A DNA stretch of 64,000 nucleotides from Alteromonas aestuariivivens (GCF_003367475.1 NZ_QRHA01000003.1:62001-126000), one strand, 5' to 3'; shown: positions 40,937 to 51,098, counted from the stretch's first letter. Notes: generated from the letters alone by a model not told the origin. Numbers and translations: made by a program.

Positions 40937-43291
40937 TCACTGCTTGGCACTGATGCTCCACTCCCCGGCTGCCAACCCGAATCTGAGGTATTTGTCGTCT
41001 TCACCAATAAAACTAACCCCGGGTAATGCACTAACAGGTTCACCGCGTTTCCAGGCTGACTGCTGGTTGATCATCACTTCATTAACGGCAAAATAGGCTT
41101 TAGGAATGCCCACGGTTGCGGTTGTCGACTGCGGTGATGTCAGATTGATTTGGATGGCAGTGGCCGTTCGGCTAATCTCAAAGTCAATGTCGCCTTTTAC
41201 ACTTGGAACCCGTTGTTGAATTCGTTTCATGTGCGCCATATTGGGCAGGATCTGATAGGTTTGCCAAGCCAGGGAAGTCGGTTCAATGCCGGCAACATAG
41301 CGGCTTAACACTGTACTTGGCGCATTCCAGGCATGGTTCTCCGTGCCCTTCCCGGTCATGTATTCGGTGAGTGTAGAACGTTCCTGGTTGTCTACCTGCT
41401 CACCGTAGCGGGTTTTCATTCTGGCCAGAGCTTCATCATAGCGCCCGGCAATCGCCATGGCGTTATACACCATCCATTCAAAATGGGGGCTGGCAAACTG
41501 GTTTGGCACCAGAACGTTATCCACTATTTGCTGGTATTGTGAGGGTTCTGCCAGACCAAACAGAATGGCGATGGCGTTGGCACGGTCGTCTTTGAACTTT
41601 TCAGGATCGCTGCTGAAAAAGCCGTCCTGCCAGTAGTGCTGTTGGTAAGCGGCTTTAATTGAATCTATACGCTGGTCATAGAACCCAATGTGGGTAGAGT
41701 CACCCAGGGCCACCGCCATTTTTCGTGCAGCAACCAAAGCACTGTAATACAGCGCATTTTGTATGGCGTCGTAATCAATGGTGTCCTGCGGGCCCCAATC
41801 GGTCCAATTCCAGGCACCGTTGCGTGTGGTTGCCAGACCGTTTTCTTTCAGTTCCCACAGGGTCAGGTAATTATGCACGTAAGGGTAGGCATATTCGAGA
41901 GTGTCCAGATCACCGGTGTTGTAATAGTAGTGCCACACGCCCTGTTCAATAAACTGCAGGCTTTGGGCTGGTAACTCGCGAAAACGCCCCGGCCCCAATC
42001 CGGCGAAAATACCTGACTCGGAATCGCTGAACGCCATGGTGACCTTGATCGCCTTTTTAAGTAAATCACGGCCCGGTTGGTCCATTGAATAGAATAGGTA
42101 ACTGGCCTGGTCTGCCACATCACCTATCCACAAGCCCCGTTCCCTGTCGGGCGTATCCATAAAATTATCCCGTGCACAGATGTACAGAGTATTCTCGGCC
42201 ATTTGCCAAATTCGGGTGAACCAGGGGTCATCCGATTCAAAATGCCCCGGGGTACTGCCAACACCGGTCCAGCGGTATTTCAGCCCATGCACGGTAACAC
42301 CGGCTGGAATGGTGTATTCGATAATGCGGCCATTCAGCCAGGAATAGGACTCAAACTGCTGGCGGCCAGCTTTGGTGGTATAAAAGGTTTCGATGGTGTT
42401 CAAACGCATATTCGACGTTATATGAATGGCCTGCCCCGCTTCGGCCTCGATATCGAAGTAGGGCGTAAAATTTTTATTGAAATCGAGTTTGCACTCTATG
42501 GTTTCACCATCGGAAACAAACGGGAACGCGCTCTCCGGGTAATTGGTACAGTTCGCCAAACCATAGTTGTTCAGGATCGGTATTTCACTGGGATAGAGAT
42601 CAAAAAAAGGCTCGCGGGGTGGCGGACGAAAGGTTCTGGCATTTTGCCACTGGGAATCGTCATAACCCGGCATGTACCAGGCGCCTGCACTCCAGTCGTC
42701 CATATCATTACGGGCATCGTACTTAATGCTCCATGCCGCCACTCGGTAAGGTGGCTTCTTGATCACCTTTTTGTCGTAGGCCGGATGGGGGTTAATTTTC
42801 CACGAATCGTCTGAAAGTATCAGCGTGTTACCCGCCTTAGCCTGAAAGATAAAGCCCCCCCTTCTTGAGGAAATATACGTGCCTTTCTGGCCTTCATCGC
42901 CGTAGTACCAGGTTAATGCCGCTATGGTGTTTTTACCCTTTTTCAAATATGGCGTAATGTCTACCTGGTCGTAGTATTTATTCGAAGCAATGGAGAAAAA
43001 ATCCACTCGGGGTGAGGGTTTAACCGGGCTTGGCCCACCGGTATAACTGCCTTCAAACACCACCATCTCACCGTTGATCCACAGCCAGTATTTGGTGTCA
43101 GCGCTGATGTAAGCAATGGTTTTATCCTGGGTTTCAGCCAGGTTTACTTCTTTACGAAACGCCATCCACGAATTTGGGTCGGTGAACCGTTCTTTTTTCC
43201 ATATCCATTCGGCCTCCCAGTCTACAGCCTGGGTATTGAAGGTAATAAACCCTAGTGTTGCCAAAACGGTCAGTAACAGCAGTTTTCTCAT
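40937..43291 (-). CDS. GH78-like alpha-L-rhamnosidase B, exported
   Basis: A 784-residue protein with a signal peptide (MRKLLLLTVLATLGFITFNTQA). It has N-terminal beta-sandwich domains (WEAEWIWKKERF) and a catalytic (alpha/alpha)6 domain. The catalytic block reads DTPDRERGLWIGDVAD in place of the usual DCPQRxERLGWTGD, a clear departure from GH78A. It has the usual GH78 C-terminal beta-sandwich. Its substrate may differ in linkage or sulfation. As the first gene of the operon its promoter lies in the 43292-43531 region. An AATTGCTACCCTT element lies about 80 bases upstream of the start. Confidence 0.88.
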   Translation of the reverse strand: MRKLLLLTVLATLGFITFNTQAVDWEAEWIWKKERFTDPNSWMAFRKEVNLAETQDKTIAYISADTKYWLWINGEMVVFEGSYTGGPSPVKPSPRVDFFSIASNKYYDQVDITPYLKKGKNTIAALTWYYGDEGQKGTYISSRRGGFIFQAKAGNTLILSDDSWKINPHPAYDKKVIKKPPYRVAAWSIKYDARNDMDDWSAGAWYMPGYDDSQWQNARTFRPPPREPFFDLYPSEIPILNNYGLANCTNYPESAFPFVSDGETIECKLDFNKNFTPYFDIEAEAGQAIHITSNMRLNTIETFYTTKAGRQQFESYSWLNGRIIEYTIPAGVTVHGLKYRWTGVGSTPGHFESDDPWFTRIWQMAENTLYICARDNFMDTPDRERGLWIGDVADQASYLFYSMDQPGRDLLKKAIKVTMAFSDSESGIFAGLGPGRFRELPAQSLQFIEQGVWHYYYNTGDLDTLEYAYPYVHNYLTLWELKENGLATTRNGAWNWTDWGPQDTIDYDAIQNALYYSALVAARKMAVALGDSTHIGFYDQRIDSIKAAYQQHYWQDGFFSSDPEKFKDDRANAIAILFGLAEPSQYQQIVDNVLVPNQFASPHFEWMVYNAMAIAGRYDEALARMKTRYGEQVDNQERSTLTEYMTGKGTENHAWNAPSTVLSRYVAGIEPTSLAWQTYQILPNMAHMKRIQQRVPSVKGDIDFEISRTATAIQINLTSPQSTTATVGIPKAYFAVNEVMINQQSAWKRGEPVSALPGVSFIGEDDKYLRFGLAAGEWSISAKQ

Positions 43292-43531
43292 TCATTGCTC
43301 CGTGAATTGCCGGTTTATGCACCGTTTACAAAGCGGTGACTTTTATCAGGAAAAGCTGACCTCAAATGGGAATTGCTACCCTTTTTTAACAAAATTTTTT
43401 TGTTCATTTTTCACAGCAGGGGTATCAGTTTTATGATTTGGCATCTTTTCTTATAAAGGGGCCCCTATCTCTAACCGGATTCGGCGTTTAGCGGGCGTGA
43501 AACACGATCCGTTTTTGATACTGGAGCCATT
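43292..43531. promoter_or_regulatory. Divergent promoter region of the lyase operon and GH106A
   Basis: A 240-base intergenic region between the leftward lyase operon and the rightward GH106A gene. It contains the AATTGCTACCCTT element, a T/A-rich stretch at 43384-43415 and a 10-base palindrome AGGGGCCCCT at 43457-43466 that could bind a dimeric regulator. A GGAG ribosome site precedes the GTG start of GH106A at 43532. Confidence 0.6.
43371..43383 (-). promoter_or_regulatory. Shared 13-base promoter element, copy 1
   Basis: The plus-strand sequence AATTGCTACCCTT is identical to 57369-57381, upstream of another gene of the locus. Both lie 60-90 bases before a start codon, in the same orientation relative to the gene. 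A longer similarity continues as ATTTGAGG-like sequence. It is a candidate regulator or sigma-factor box for the locus. Confidence 0.45.
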
Positions 43532-46500
43532 GTGCAAATAAAGCAGTTGATTGCCTTTTCTTTTTACCTGTTCACATTCTGTGCTTCTGCAACATCGTTA
43601 GTTCAGCATTTCGAACACCCGGCAGAGCAACATAAACCCTGGGCGTTCTGGTACTGGATAAACGGCAATGTGACCGCTGAGGGTATTCGCGCTGACCTGA
43701 CATCAATGGCCGATGCGGGGCTGGGTGGTGTTGTGCTCATGCACATCAATGAGCACAATGTGATCCCCCAGGGCCCAGTGCGATTTTTGTCTGCGGAATA
43801 TCGGTCGTTATTGAAGCTTACCTTCAAAACAGCAGCAGAACTTGGGCTAAAGGTTAACCTGTACAACAGCGAAGGCTGGTCTGTGGCTGGTGGCCCATGG
43901 GTAACACCAGAACTGGGCATGAAAGAACTGAGCTGGAGTGAAATTCACACCACGGTTGCAGGCCAGGCTATTCAGTTTCCGCCCCCCCATTCCCCTCTGG
44001 GCTTTTACAAGGACATTACCACCCTGGCGTTTCCCACCCCACAAGCGTTTATTGAACCAGAGTTTTCCAGCCTGGTCAGTAAAATCACCGTTTCAGGTCA
44101 AAAACCAATTAAACCTGAACGAGCATCCAGAGCCATAGACGGGGACTGGAACAGCCAGGTCTCACCAACGGTTGATCCTGACAGTGGCGAAACCTACATC
44201 AAACTCGACTTCAAACAGGAATACACCTTCAGCAATGCTTTTGTGAAGTTTGCTGCCTATGGAATGATGGGACGCAACTACCTGATGGTGTCGGACGACG
44301 GCGAAAATTACCGGCAGGTGGCTTTTTCAAATCGCGGGCAAATATACGATGACATCAGCTGTTTTCAGTTCGAGCCTGTAACCACGCGCCATGCAAAAAT
44401 CGTATTCAAACCCACTGACAACAAATTGCTGTACACCGCCATGCCGAAGGTGAAAGTATCGGTTAGGGAAATTATTCTGGACAACCGCCCGAGGCTGGAT
44501 AACTGGTGCCAGAAAGCCGCTCATTCATTCCCGTTTTTTACCCCGGCCGCCGAACGAAACACCTTCGAGAACACGACTCACACAGGTACCAGCATAGCGC
44601 TGGATTCCATCATTGACGTTTCCCAATATCTGACCGAAGATGGCAAACTTAACTGGGTTCCTCCTTCAGACAACTGGACGGTGGTGCGTTTTGGCATGTC
44701 ATCCACCGAAGCGATCAACCGGCCCGGCTCAGAAGGCGGTGAAGGCCTGGAAGTTGACAAATTAAGCGAGCTGGCCCTGGACGTTCACTTCGCAAATTAC
44801 CTTGCCCGAGCGGTTGACCTTGCAGGCGAACACACCGGAACCAGCCTTGTCAGCACCCACGCCGACAGCTGGGAAGTCGGGCGTCAAAACTGGACGCAGG
44901 GTTTTACACAGGATTTCGCGGAAAAACGGGGCTATTCACCCATTCGGTATTTGCCCGCCACCCTGGGCTACCGAGTTGACAACAGCGAGACCAGCGAACG
45001 ATTTTTGTGGGATCTGCGCAAAACGCTGGCCGACCTGATTGCCGAACGCTTTTACGGGGGAATGCAAAAACGTGCGAACGCCATGGGCATCCAGTTTTCC
45101 GCCCAATCAATGAAGCCGTTTATCGATAATTTGTACGCGCTTGGGCAAGCCGATATCATTTACGCCAACAGCAGTTTTCGCTCACTCAACCCACAGGACA
45201 ACAAAAGTAATCAGGAATTTGCGTATCTGACCGCCAAAATGAGTGCATCCGCCGGTTCGATTTACGGCAAACCGGTGCGCTCTGAATCATTTACGTCACT
45301 GCCTCAGGCCAATCGCTGGCTGAGTCATCCGTTAACCTATAAATCGCAGGCTGATACCGACTTTGCCGCAGGGGTCACGCTGGTCACGCACCACCTGTTC
45401 ACCCACCAGCCCTGGACAAACCTGCAACCGGGCATGACTCTGGGCTACTGGGGCCTGCACTTTGAACGCACTCAAACATGGTGGCATGAGATCAACGCCT
45501 GGAATGATTATGTAACCCGAGCCCAAGCCGTGCTGAGCCAGGGGCAGCCGGTGTTTGATGTTCTGCACCTTTTAGGCGACGATTCAGCAACCAAATTCGA
45601 CCAAACCTTTGTAAATGAAACACTGCCGGAAGGCCATGATTTTGAATTTATTTCCGCCCACGGCCTGCTCAACAAACTGTCCGTAAACACCAACAATAAT
45701 CTGGCCTACGATACCGGCAGGGAATATCGGGTTTTATCACTGGCTGACGATGTCAGCATGCGCCCGGCAGTACTGAGAATAATTCAAATGTTGCTCAGCC
45801 AGGGTGCCTTCATTGTAGGCAAGGCACCGGAGTTTTCCCCCAGCCTGACGAACGCCGCCCGTGCCGACCTGAAGGTTAAACAACTGGTAAAGGAAATCTG
45901 GCACGGGCAGTATGCTGATCAGATCTTCAACACGTTACCTGAGGCCTTCGCCGCGTTAGGTATTCAACCGGACGTGACCGTATCCGGCACTGAAAACCGC
46001 TTTATCTGGCGCCACCACTACCTCAATAACGGCGATTTGGATGTGTATTTCGTCAGCAATCTGGAGCATCAAAAAGCCGATGTTACCCTGGACTTGAGAG
46101 TGTCAGGCAAAATTCCTGAGCTGTGGGACCCGATGACCGGTCAGCGACTGCGGATCACCGATTACGCCGAACACAGTGGTCGCACTCAAATTAACCTGAC
46201 CTTCGAACAGGCACAGTCTTTCTTTTTGGTTTTTGCCAACCAGCCAACCACACAGCAAACGCTTTCCACAGAAAAGCTGGCGCTGGTCCAATCGGTTACC
46301 TCCCCCTGGCGCGTTGAATTTATAAAAGGTGCCCAACAGCCTGAGCCGATTACCCTCAATAACCTGATTGACCTGAAAGATCACTCAACGGATGACGTGA
46401 AATTTTTCTCAGGTACTGCCCGCTATCAGACAGAATTCAGTTTCACTGGCAAAACCGATGGCAAGGATACGTACTGGCTGGATTTGGGTGAGGCCCATCA

Positions 46501-46867
46501 ATTTGCCCGGGTAACCCTGAACGGCCATGATCTGGGGGTAAAAATGTGGGCCCCCTACCTGTTTGAAGTCGGCAGCCACCTCTCAACCGGCATTAACCGC
46601 CTGGAGGTGGAAGTGACCAACTTATGGCCCAACCGTTTGATTGGCGATGAACGCGAATACCCAGACACCGCCAGTTGGAAAAAAAATGGTTTTCAGGGTT
46701 TTCAGTTGACCGACTTTCCCGGTTGGTTGAAAGGAGCAACCCCTCAACAGCCCGGGCAACGTAATACCTTTGCCACCTGGAAACACTGGAGCAAAGACGA
46801 TGCGCTGTTACCCTCGGGGCTGATTGGCCCGGTACAACTGTTCAAACGCAAAGCAGACAATCAGTGA
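43532..46867 (+). CDS. GH106 alpha-L-rhamnosidase A, exported
   Basis: A 1111-residue protein of the GH106 family. The N-terminal active-barrel start KPWAFWYWINGNVTAEGIRADLTSMADAGLGGVVLMH is the family hallmark (compare WxWxxGNxTxEGIxxDLxxMxxxGIGG). The GxHADSWEVGRQNWTQGF-type and YRVDNSETSERFLWDLRKTLADLIAERFYGG blocks follow. A GTG start at 43532 is supported by GGAG 6 bases upstream, and a signal peptide follows (MQIKQLIAFSFYLFTFCASA). C-terminal beta-sandwich domains end near LIGPVQLFKRK. It faces away from the lyase operon and shares its divergent promoter region. GH106 is inverting and cleaves alpha-L-rhamnosides. Confidence 0.93.
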   Translation: MQIKQLIAFSFYLFTFCASATSLVQHFEHPAEQHKPWAFWYWINGNVTAEGIRADLTSMADAGLGGVVLMHINEHNVIPQGPVRFLSAEYRSLLKLTFKTAAELGLKVNLYNSEGWSVAGGPWVTPELGMKELSWSEIHTTVAGQAIQFPPPHSPLGFYKDITTLAFPTPQAFIEPEFSSLVSKITVSGQKPIKPERASRAIDGDWNSQVSPTVDPDSGETYIKLDFKQEYTFSNAFVKFAAYGMMGRNYLMVSDDGENYRQVAFSNRGQIYDDISCFQFEPVTTRHAKIVFKPTDNKLLYTAMPKVKVSVREIILDNRPRLDNWCQKAAHSFPFFTPAAERNTFENTTHTGTSIALDSIIDVSQYLTEDGKLNWVPPSDNWTVVRFGMSSTEAINRPGSEGGEGLEVDKLSELALDVHFANYLARAVDLAGEHTGTSLVSTHADSWEVGRQNWTQGFTQDFAEKRGYSPIRYLPATLGYRVDNSETSERFLWDLRKTLADLIAERFYGGMQKRANAMGIQFSAQSMKPFIDNLYALGQADIIYANSSFRSLNPQDNKSNQEFAYLTAKMSASAGSIYGKPVRSESFTSLPQANRWLSHPLTYKSQADTDFAAGVTLVTHHLFTHQPWTNLQPGMTLGYWGLHFERTQTWWHEINAWNDYVTRAQAVLSQGQPVFDVLHLLGDDSATKFDQTFVNETLPEGHDFEFISAHGLLNKLSVNTNNNLAYDTGREYRVLSLADDVSMRPAVLRIIQMLLSQGAFIVGKAPEFSPSLTNAARADLKVKQLVKEIWHGQYADQIFNTLPEAFAALGIQPDVTVSGTENRFIWRHHYLNNGDLDVYFVSNLEHQKADVTLDLRVSGKIPELWDPMTGQRLRITDYAEHSGRTQINLTFEQAQSFFLVFANQPTTQQTLSTEKLALVQSVTSPWRVEFIKGAQQPEPITLNNLIDLKDHSTDDVKFFSGTARYQTEFSFTGKTDGKDTYWLDLGEAHQFARVTLNGHDLGVKMWAPYLFEVGSHLSTGINRLEVEVTNLWPNRLIGDEREYPDTASWKKNGFQGFQLTDFPGWLKGATPQQPGQRNTFATWKHWSKDDALLPSGLIGPVQLFKRKADNQ

Positions 46868-46937
46868 TTGGTGAAGCCCTGGATACACGCTGAAGAGAAC
46901 CTAAGCGCAGATAATTCACACGGGCCTGCGAACAAAG

Positions 46938-46964
46938 GCCCTGCCAGACAGAAATTGGCAGGGC
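46938..46964. terminator. Hairpin between convergent GH106A and sulfatase genes
   Basis: GCCCTGCCA (46938-46946) pairs with TGGCAGGGC (46956-46964). It lies in the 106-base gap between convergent genes and is GC-rich, so a bidirectional terminator is plausible. There is no clear T run, which weakens the call. Confidence 0.45.
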
Positions 46965-46973
46965 GCGCACACT

Positions 46974-48533
46974 TTAGTGGTTATTGTCAGGCCTGTAGTC
47001 AAAGTTCCAGGCATCCATAAACGAGGGGGTACGGGAGCTTTTCATTAACTGCGCCGCTTTTTCCACCACCTCCGGGTAGTTCTCAGCAACATTGTGGGTT
47101 TCTGAAGGATCGGTTGTCAGGTTGTATAACTCGATTGGCGGGTCAACTCTCTGCCTGTTTTTGTAAATCCGTACCGCCTTCCAGGCCGCTTTATTGTCGT
47201 CATCCATGCGCACTGCCTGAATGTGATAGCCCTTCATATTGTGAAATTCCCAATACAAACTGCTGTGTTGTTCCTGGCCTTCCTCGTTCAGCAATGTTGG
47301 CAGAAAGGAAATACCATCGGTGGGAGTGGTCAATTCAACACCGGCTAAATCAGCCAGTGTAGGTAGCACGTCCCAAAAGGCTGAAACGTGATCCGTGCGC
47401 TGCCCTTCCGCCACTTTGCCGGGCCAGCGTGCGATGGTCGGCATCCGAATTCCACCTTCATAAAGGTCACGCTTGTATCCCCGGAACTCGCCATTGCTGT
47501 CAAAAAATTCCAAATCCGCACCACCTTCAAAGCTCGGCCCGTTGTCACTGGTGAAAATCACCAGTGTATTGTCATCCAGGTTCAGTTCCTCCAACAAACG
47601 GGTGATTTGCCCCACGCTTTTGTCAATATGGCTGATCATGGCTGCCCGTGCCGCACGGGGCCTTCTTTGCGGTAAGTACAGTGCCCCAGGCCCATAGGGT
47701 GTTTCCTCAAAGTTGTAGGCATCAATCTCAGCTTCCGGAGCCTGCAATGCCGCATGCGGACCCGCATACGCCAGATACAGAAAGAAAGGCCGGTTGTGGT
47801 TTTCTTTTATGTAACGGAGGGCATCCTGCGTTAATCGTTCCTGCGCAAAGTCTTCCCGTAAAAACGCTTTATAGCTTTCAGGATCATAGGGGTCCAAACC
47901 CTCAGGAAATGGCTGGTGCGGATGTACCCATTCATTGTCCAGCGCCACCCATTGCTCATTGCGCCACAAGTGTGTTGGATAATGGTTGTGGGCCTGCTTT
48001 TGATCCAGATATCCAAAAAAATAATCGAAACCATGCCTGTTGGGCACACCATAAGAACCAGGCCCGCCCAGCCCCCACTTGCCGATCAGTGCGGTGGTGT
48101 AACCCGCCTGCTTCATCACTGTTGCCAGGGTAGTAGAGCCCGGGTTTAACGGCATCTGCCCGTATTCTTTGTCGTCAGTATAGTCGCCCAACTCATAGTT
48201 TCCCCGTATCTGGTTATGACCAGTATGCAAGCCTGTCATCAGCGCAGCCCGGGAAGGCGAACAAACCGTACTGCCAGCGTAATGCTGGGTAAAGGTTAAC
48301 CCCTCGTTGGCAAACTGTTGAAGGTTTGGAGTACGAATTTTATCCTGCCCGTACGGCTCGATATCACCAATTCCCATGTCATCCACGATGATGTAGATCA
48401 CATTGGGTTTGTCCTGCTCAATCGGCGCCGTTTGCTCTGCCGCATCCAAGCTACTCGAACAGCCTGCCAGAATTGCACTGCAGACTGCCGAAACGATGCA
48501 CAGACCAAGATTAGATGTTTTTTTCCTGAACAT
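46974..48533 (-). CDS. S1-family sulfatase, lipoprotein
   Basis: A 519-residue formylglycine-type sulfatase with lipobox (AILAGC, Cys25) and active-site CSPSR motif (Cys91). The metal-binding IYIIVDDMGIGD block and YTTALIGKWGLGGPGSYG are typical S1 features. The ATG at 48533 is favoured by GGAG 9 bases upstream over a GTG at 48539. It is the last gene of the second leftward group. Its substrate could be sulfated rhamnose or xylose in ulvan. The subfamily is not decided. Its active-site Cys needs formylglycine conversion by an enzyme not in the window. Confidence 0.9.
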   Translation of the reverse strand: MFRKKTSNLGLCIVSAVCSAILAGCSSSLDAAEQTAPIEQDKPNVIYIIVDDMGIGDIEPYGQDKIRTPNLQQFANEGLTFTQHYAGSTVCSPSRAALMTGLHTGHNQIRGNYELGDYTDDKEYGQMPLNPGSTTLATVMKQAGYTTALIGKWGLGGPGSYGVPNRHGFDYFFGYLDQKQAHNHYPTHLWRNEQWVALDNEWVHPHQPFPEGLDPYDPESYKAFLREDFAQERLTQDALRYIKENHNRPFFLYLAYAGPHAALQAPEAEIDAYNFEETPYGPGALYLPQRRPRAARAAMISHIDKSVGQITRLLEELNLDDNTLVIFTSDNGPSFEGGADLEFFDSNGEFRGYKRDLYEGGIRMPTIARWPGKVAEGQRTDHVSAFWDVLPTLADLAGVELTTPTDGISFLPTLLNEEGQEQHSSLYWEFHNMKGYHIQAVRMDDDNKAAWKAVRIYKNRQRVDPPIELYNLTTDPSETHNVAENYPEVVEKAAQLMKSSRTPSFMDAWNFDYRPDNNH

Positions 48534-48611
48534 TATCACTCACTCCATCTTTTGAGTCTTAATCTTTATCTGGAGACACAAAGTATTGATAATGACCCTA
48601 CATTATCCATT

Positions 48612-50090
48612 TCAGTTTTTCATCAGCTTTTGTGCGGTCACAGTCGCAGTATAGTCCGCATCGAATTCCGGATTGACCTCGGTCGGGATCGGCGCCTGCA
48701 CTGAATCTCGCCAGGCACTGAGCTCGCTACTCAGGCGGGCTGCGATCTCTGGCAGGAAGCCAGCAAGGTTAACGTGCTCACCCAAATCGTTGCTCAGGTC
48801 GTAGAGCTCGTAACTGTTATCTTCAAAATAATGATGCAGTTTCCATTTTCCCTGGCGCATTGTTGTACCCGGGCGGGTTCTGAACAACGGGTCCCGGCTT
48901 TGGTCTGCATTTGGGTTGTAGGCCTGCAAGTAAATGGGAAAGTGCCAGTACAAATTGCGCGGTTCGATTGGTTGTTCATCCAACCACAAGCGGGATAAAT
49001 CAACGCCGTCCAGTACCCGGTTACTGACGTCGGCATTTACGAGATTTGCCAGGGTTGGGTAGAAATCGGCATTGATGACCGGAGTAGAATCTGTCCTGGG
49101 CATGACTCTTTTGGGCCAAGAGACCAGCAAAGGCACCCGCGTCCCCCCTTCATAGTAACTGCCCTTGCCGCCGCGCAAAGGATCCTGATACGCGATTGAG
49201 CGAATACCACCGTTGTCCGAGGTAAAAATGATCAGTGTATTGTGCAACAGCTTTTGCTCTTCCAGACTGCGCATGATGCGCCCAATATTAATATCCATAA
49301 GCTCGACCATAGCGGCATAAGTGGCATGCCTGCTACTTTGAATGCGAGGGTGGCTCAAATACTTTTCTTTCACTGAATCAATAGCCTGAAGCGGGGTATG
49401 TACGGTGTAATAAGGTACGTAGGCGAAGAATGACTGCTCTTTGACCTGTGAAATCCACGTGAGCAGTTCGCTGGTAATGCGGTTGGGCAGGTACTCCCCG
49501 TCAGGGCCATTGTCTAAAAATGGCAGATCGTACGGGCTGAAATAAGATTTCGGAAGCCCCCTGATGCTCCCTGCCACGTTGTGATCAAAGCCCTGAGTTC
49601 TGGGATCTTCGCCCAAATGCCATTTGCCAAATGAACCAGTGCTATAACCCACAGACTTAAACATTTCTGCCAGGGTTACAATGTCGTTATCAAGCACATC
49701 AACATTGGGAATTGGAATGAGCCTTCTTGTTTTTTCATCCCCTCGCGCTGAAGGCGATACGGTATAAACGCCATGCCGGGGTGAATATTGCCCGCTCATT
49801 AACACGGCACGGCTTGGCGCACAATTCGCTGCACCGGCGTAGGCATCGGTAAAAACAAGGCTTGTCGCGGCCAGCGCGTCTATGTTCGGTGTTTGAAATA
49901 CATCCGTGTGGTCGTTGTAACCCACATCCGCCCAGCCCAGATCATCCACGACAATCATCAGTACATTCGGCGGCTTTACAGTTGTCTGCCCGGTCTGCGC
50001 CAGCGCATTGAATGGCAACAGCAAAAGCACGCTTTTGCCCGCAAAAAATAAAAGAGTTACCCATGACTTAACACGGCTTATTGCTTTCAT
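48612..50090 (-). CDS. S1-family sulfatase, exported
   Basis: A 492-residue formylglycine-type sulfatase with CAPSR motif (Cys90), VLMIVVDDLGWADVGYND metal site and STGSFGKWHLGEDPRTQGFDHN. A signal peptide (VTLLFFAGKSVLLLLPFNALA) is present. The ATG at 50090 is preferred to one at 50138 that would add a polar extension. It differs enough from the neighbouring sulfatase that a separate sulfate position on the polymer is likely. The gap of 72 bases to the next gene suggests co-transcription. Confidence 0.9.
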   Translation of the reverse strand: MKAISRVKSWVTLLFFAGKSVLLLLPFNALAQTGQTTVKPPNVLMIVVDDLGWADVGYNDHTDVFQTPNIDALAATSLVFTDAYAGAANCAPSRAVLMSGQYSPRHGVYTVSPSARGDEKTRRLIPIPNVDVLDNDIVTLAEMFKSVGYSTGSFGKWHLGEDPRTQGFDHNVAGSIRGLPKSYFSPYDLPFLDNGPDGEYLPNRITSELLTWISQVKEQSFFAYVPYYTVHTPLQAIDSVKEKYLSHPRIQSSRHATYAAMVELMDINIGRIMRSLEEQKLLHNTLIIFTSDNGGIRSIAYQDPLRGGKGSYYEGGTRVPLLVSWPKRVMPRTDSTPVINADFYPTLANLVNADVSNRVLDGVDLSRLWLDEQPIEPRNLYWHFPIYLQAYNPNADQSRDPLFRTRPGTTMRQGKWKLHHYFEDNSYELYDLSNDLGEHVNLAGFLPEIAARLSSELSAWRDSVQAPIPTEVNPEFDADYTATVTAQKLMKN

Positions 50091-50267
50091 TGACTTATTT
50101 CCCCTGCTTTTACAACTCTCTGAATCTGCTCTGTTCAATGTTAATGCCTACCTTTTCGACAGCCACGATGCTCACGGGCCCCGCTGGATGACCAGCCATC
50201 AGCATTGTGAATACCGAAACTCGAACTGAGGCCAATCAGAAATGCAGCAAAGCAAAAATGAATCGTT

Positions 50268-51098
50268 TCATTGCATTAACGTGGAAACGCTGAAGTTCCT
50301 GTACAGAGCACTGCGTGTGAACATGTGCCGCAAACCAATACGACCCTCGGTAAGGTCCGGGTGTTCATTGAGCGACCAATGGTAAACCTGGCTTTGCTCT
50401 TTGTTACTGACCTTCATCCACAGACTTTGCCCTTTTTTAATTACGGTGATTTGGTGTGGTACGTTGGGGCGGAAAAATCCGGTGTTGAAGTTGTCGCCTT
50501 TCAGATCCGTTCCGGCCAAGCCCTTATTGGCAAGGGGAAGGTAACGGCGTGCACGAATATAATCATTCTGCTCATCAAGGTTTACCATGGGATAGGCCGC
50601 GTAACTGATATGCAATGCGTCCATATTGTCAAAGTAGTGGCGCATAAAAGGCTCTTTGCGGTAATCAGCCCAGGCCATGATATCCTTCTCGAAACCGGGA
50701 GTGCCTTCACCGCTTGCCAGCACGTACAGGATTGTGACATAGCGCGTGGTTTCGTCAGTTCGCGTATATTCGTAGTCAATTTTTATGTCGCCTTCGAACA
50801 CCTGTTTGGTCCATACCACCAGATGATGAGCGTGATTTTGCGCTTCAGGGCCAGCCTCGACATGCATCCCTTGCGGGGTATTCTCAACCGTGCCAACAAG
50901 CCCATCCACCAGCCAGTGTTGCTGCCAGTCCGTGTCGCCGCTATCAAACATTACCTGCTTCCAGCGGGCGCGGTTGATTTGATTGAATGTTTGTTCTGGA
51001 TCCGAAGGATTACCCGTTACTGTTTGGGCCAGCTCCTCTCCCTGTGCAGAAACACTCATTAGCAGCAACAGCCATGTTTTGATGATTAACTTGTTCAA
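50268..51098 (-). CDS. DUF1961 family protein, exported
   Basis: A 276-residue strand-rich protein of the DUF1961 type: beta-jelly-roll signature FDSGDTDWQQHWLVDGLVG, followed by FEGDIKIDYEYTRTDETTRYVTILYVLASGEG and a C-terminal HMFTRSALYRNFSVS. A TTG start at 51098 is chosen because AAGGAGG lies just upstream and gives a signal peptide (NKLIIKTWLLLLMSVSAQG). The longer frame lacks one. DUF1961 proteins occur in polysaccharide loci of planctomycetes and Bacteroidota, but their activity is unknown. Here it is 88 bases downstream of the PSCyt1-DUF1549 gene. Confidence 0.78.
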   Translation of the reverse strand: MNKLIIKTWLLLLMSVSAQGEELAQTVTGNPSDPEQTFNQINRARWKQVMFDSGDTDWQQHWLVDGLVGTVENTPQGMHVEAGPEAQNHAHHLVVWTKQVFEGDIKIDYEYTRTDETTRYVTILYVLASGEGTPGFEKDIMAWADYRKEPFMRHYFDNMDALHISYAAYPMVNLDEQNDYIRARRYLPLANKGLAGTDLKGDNFNTGFFRPNVPHQITVIKKGQSLWMKVSNKEQSQVYHWSLNEHPDLTEGRIGLRHMFTRSALYRNFSVSTLMQ

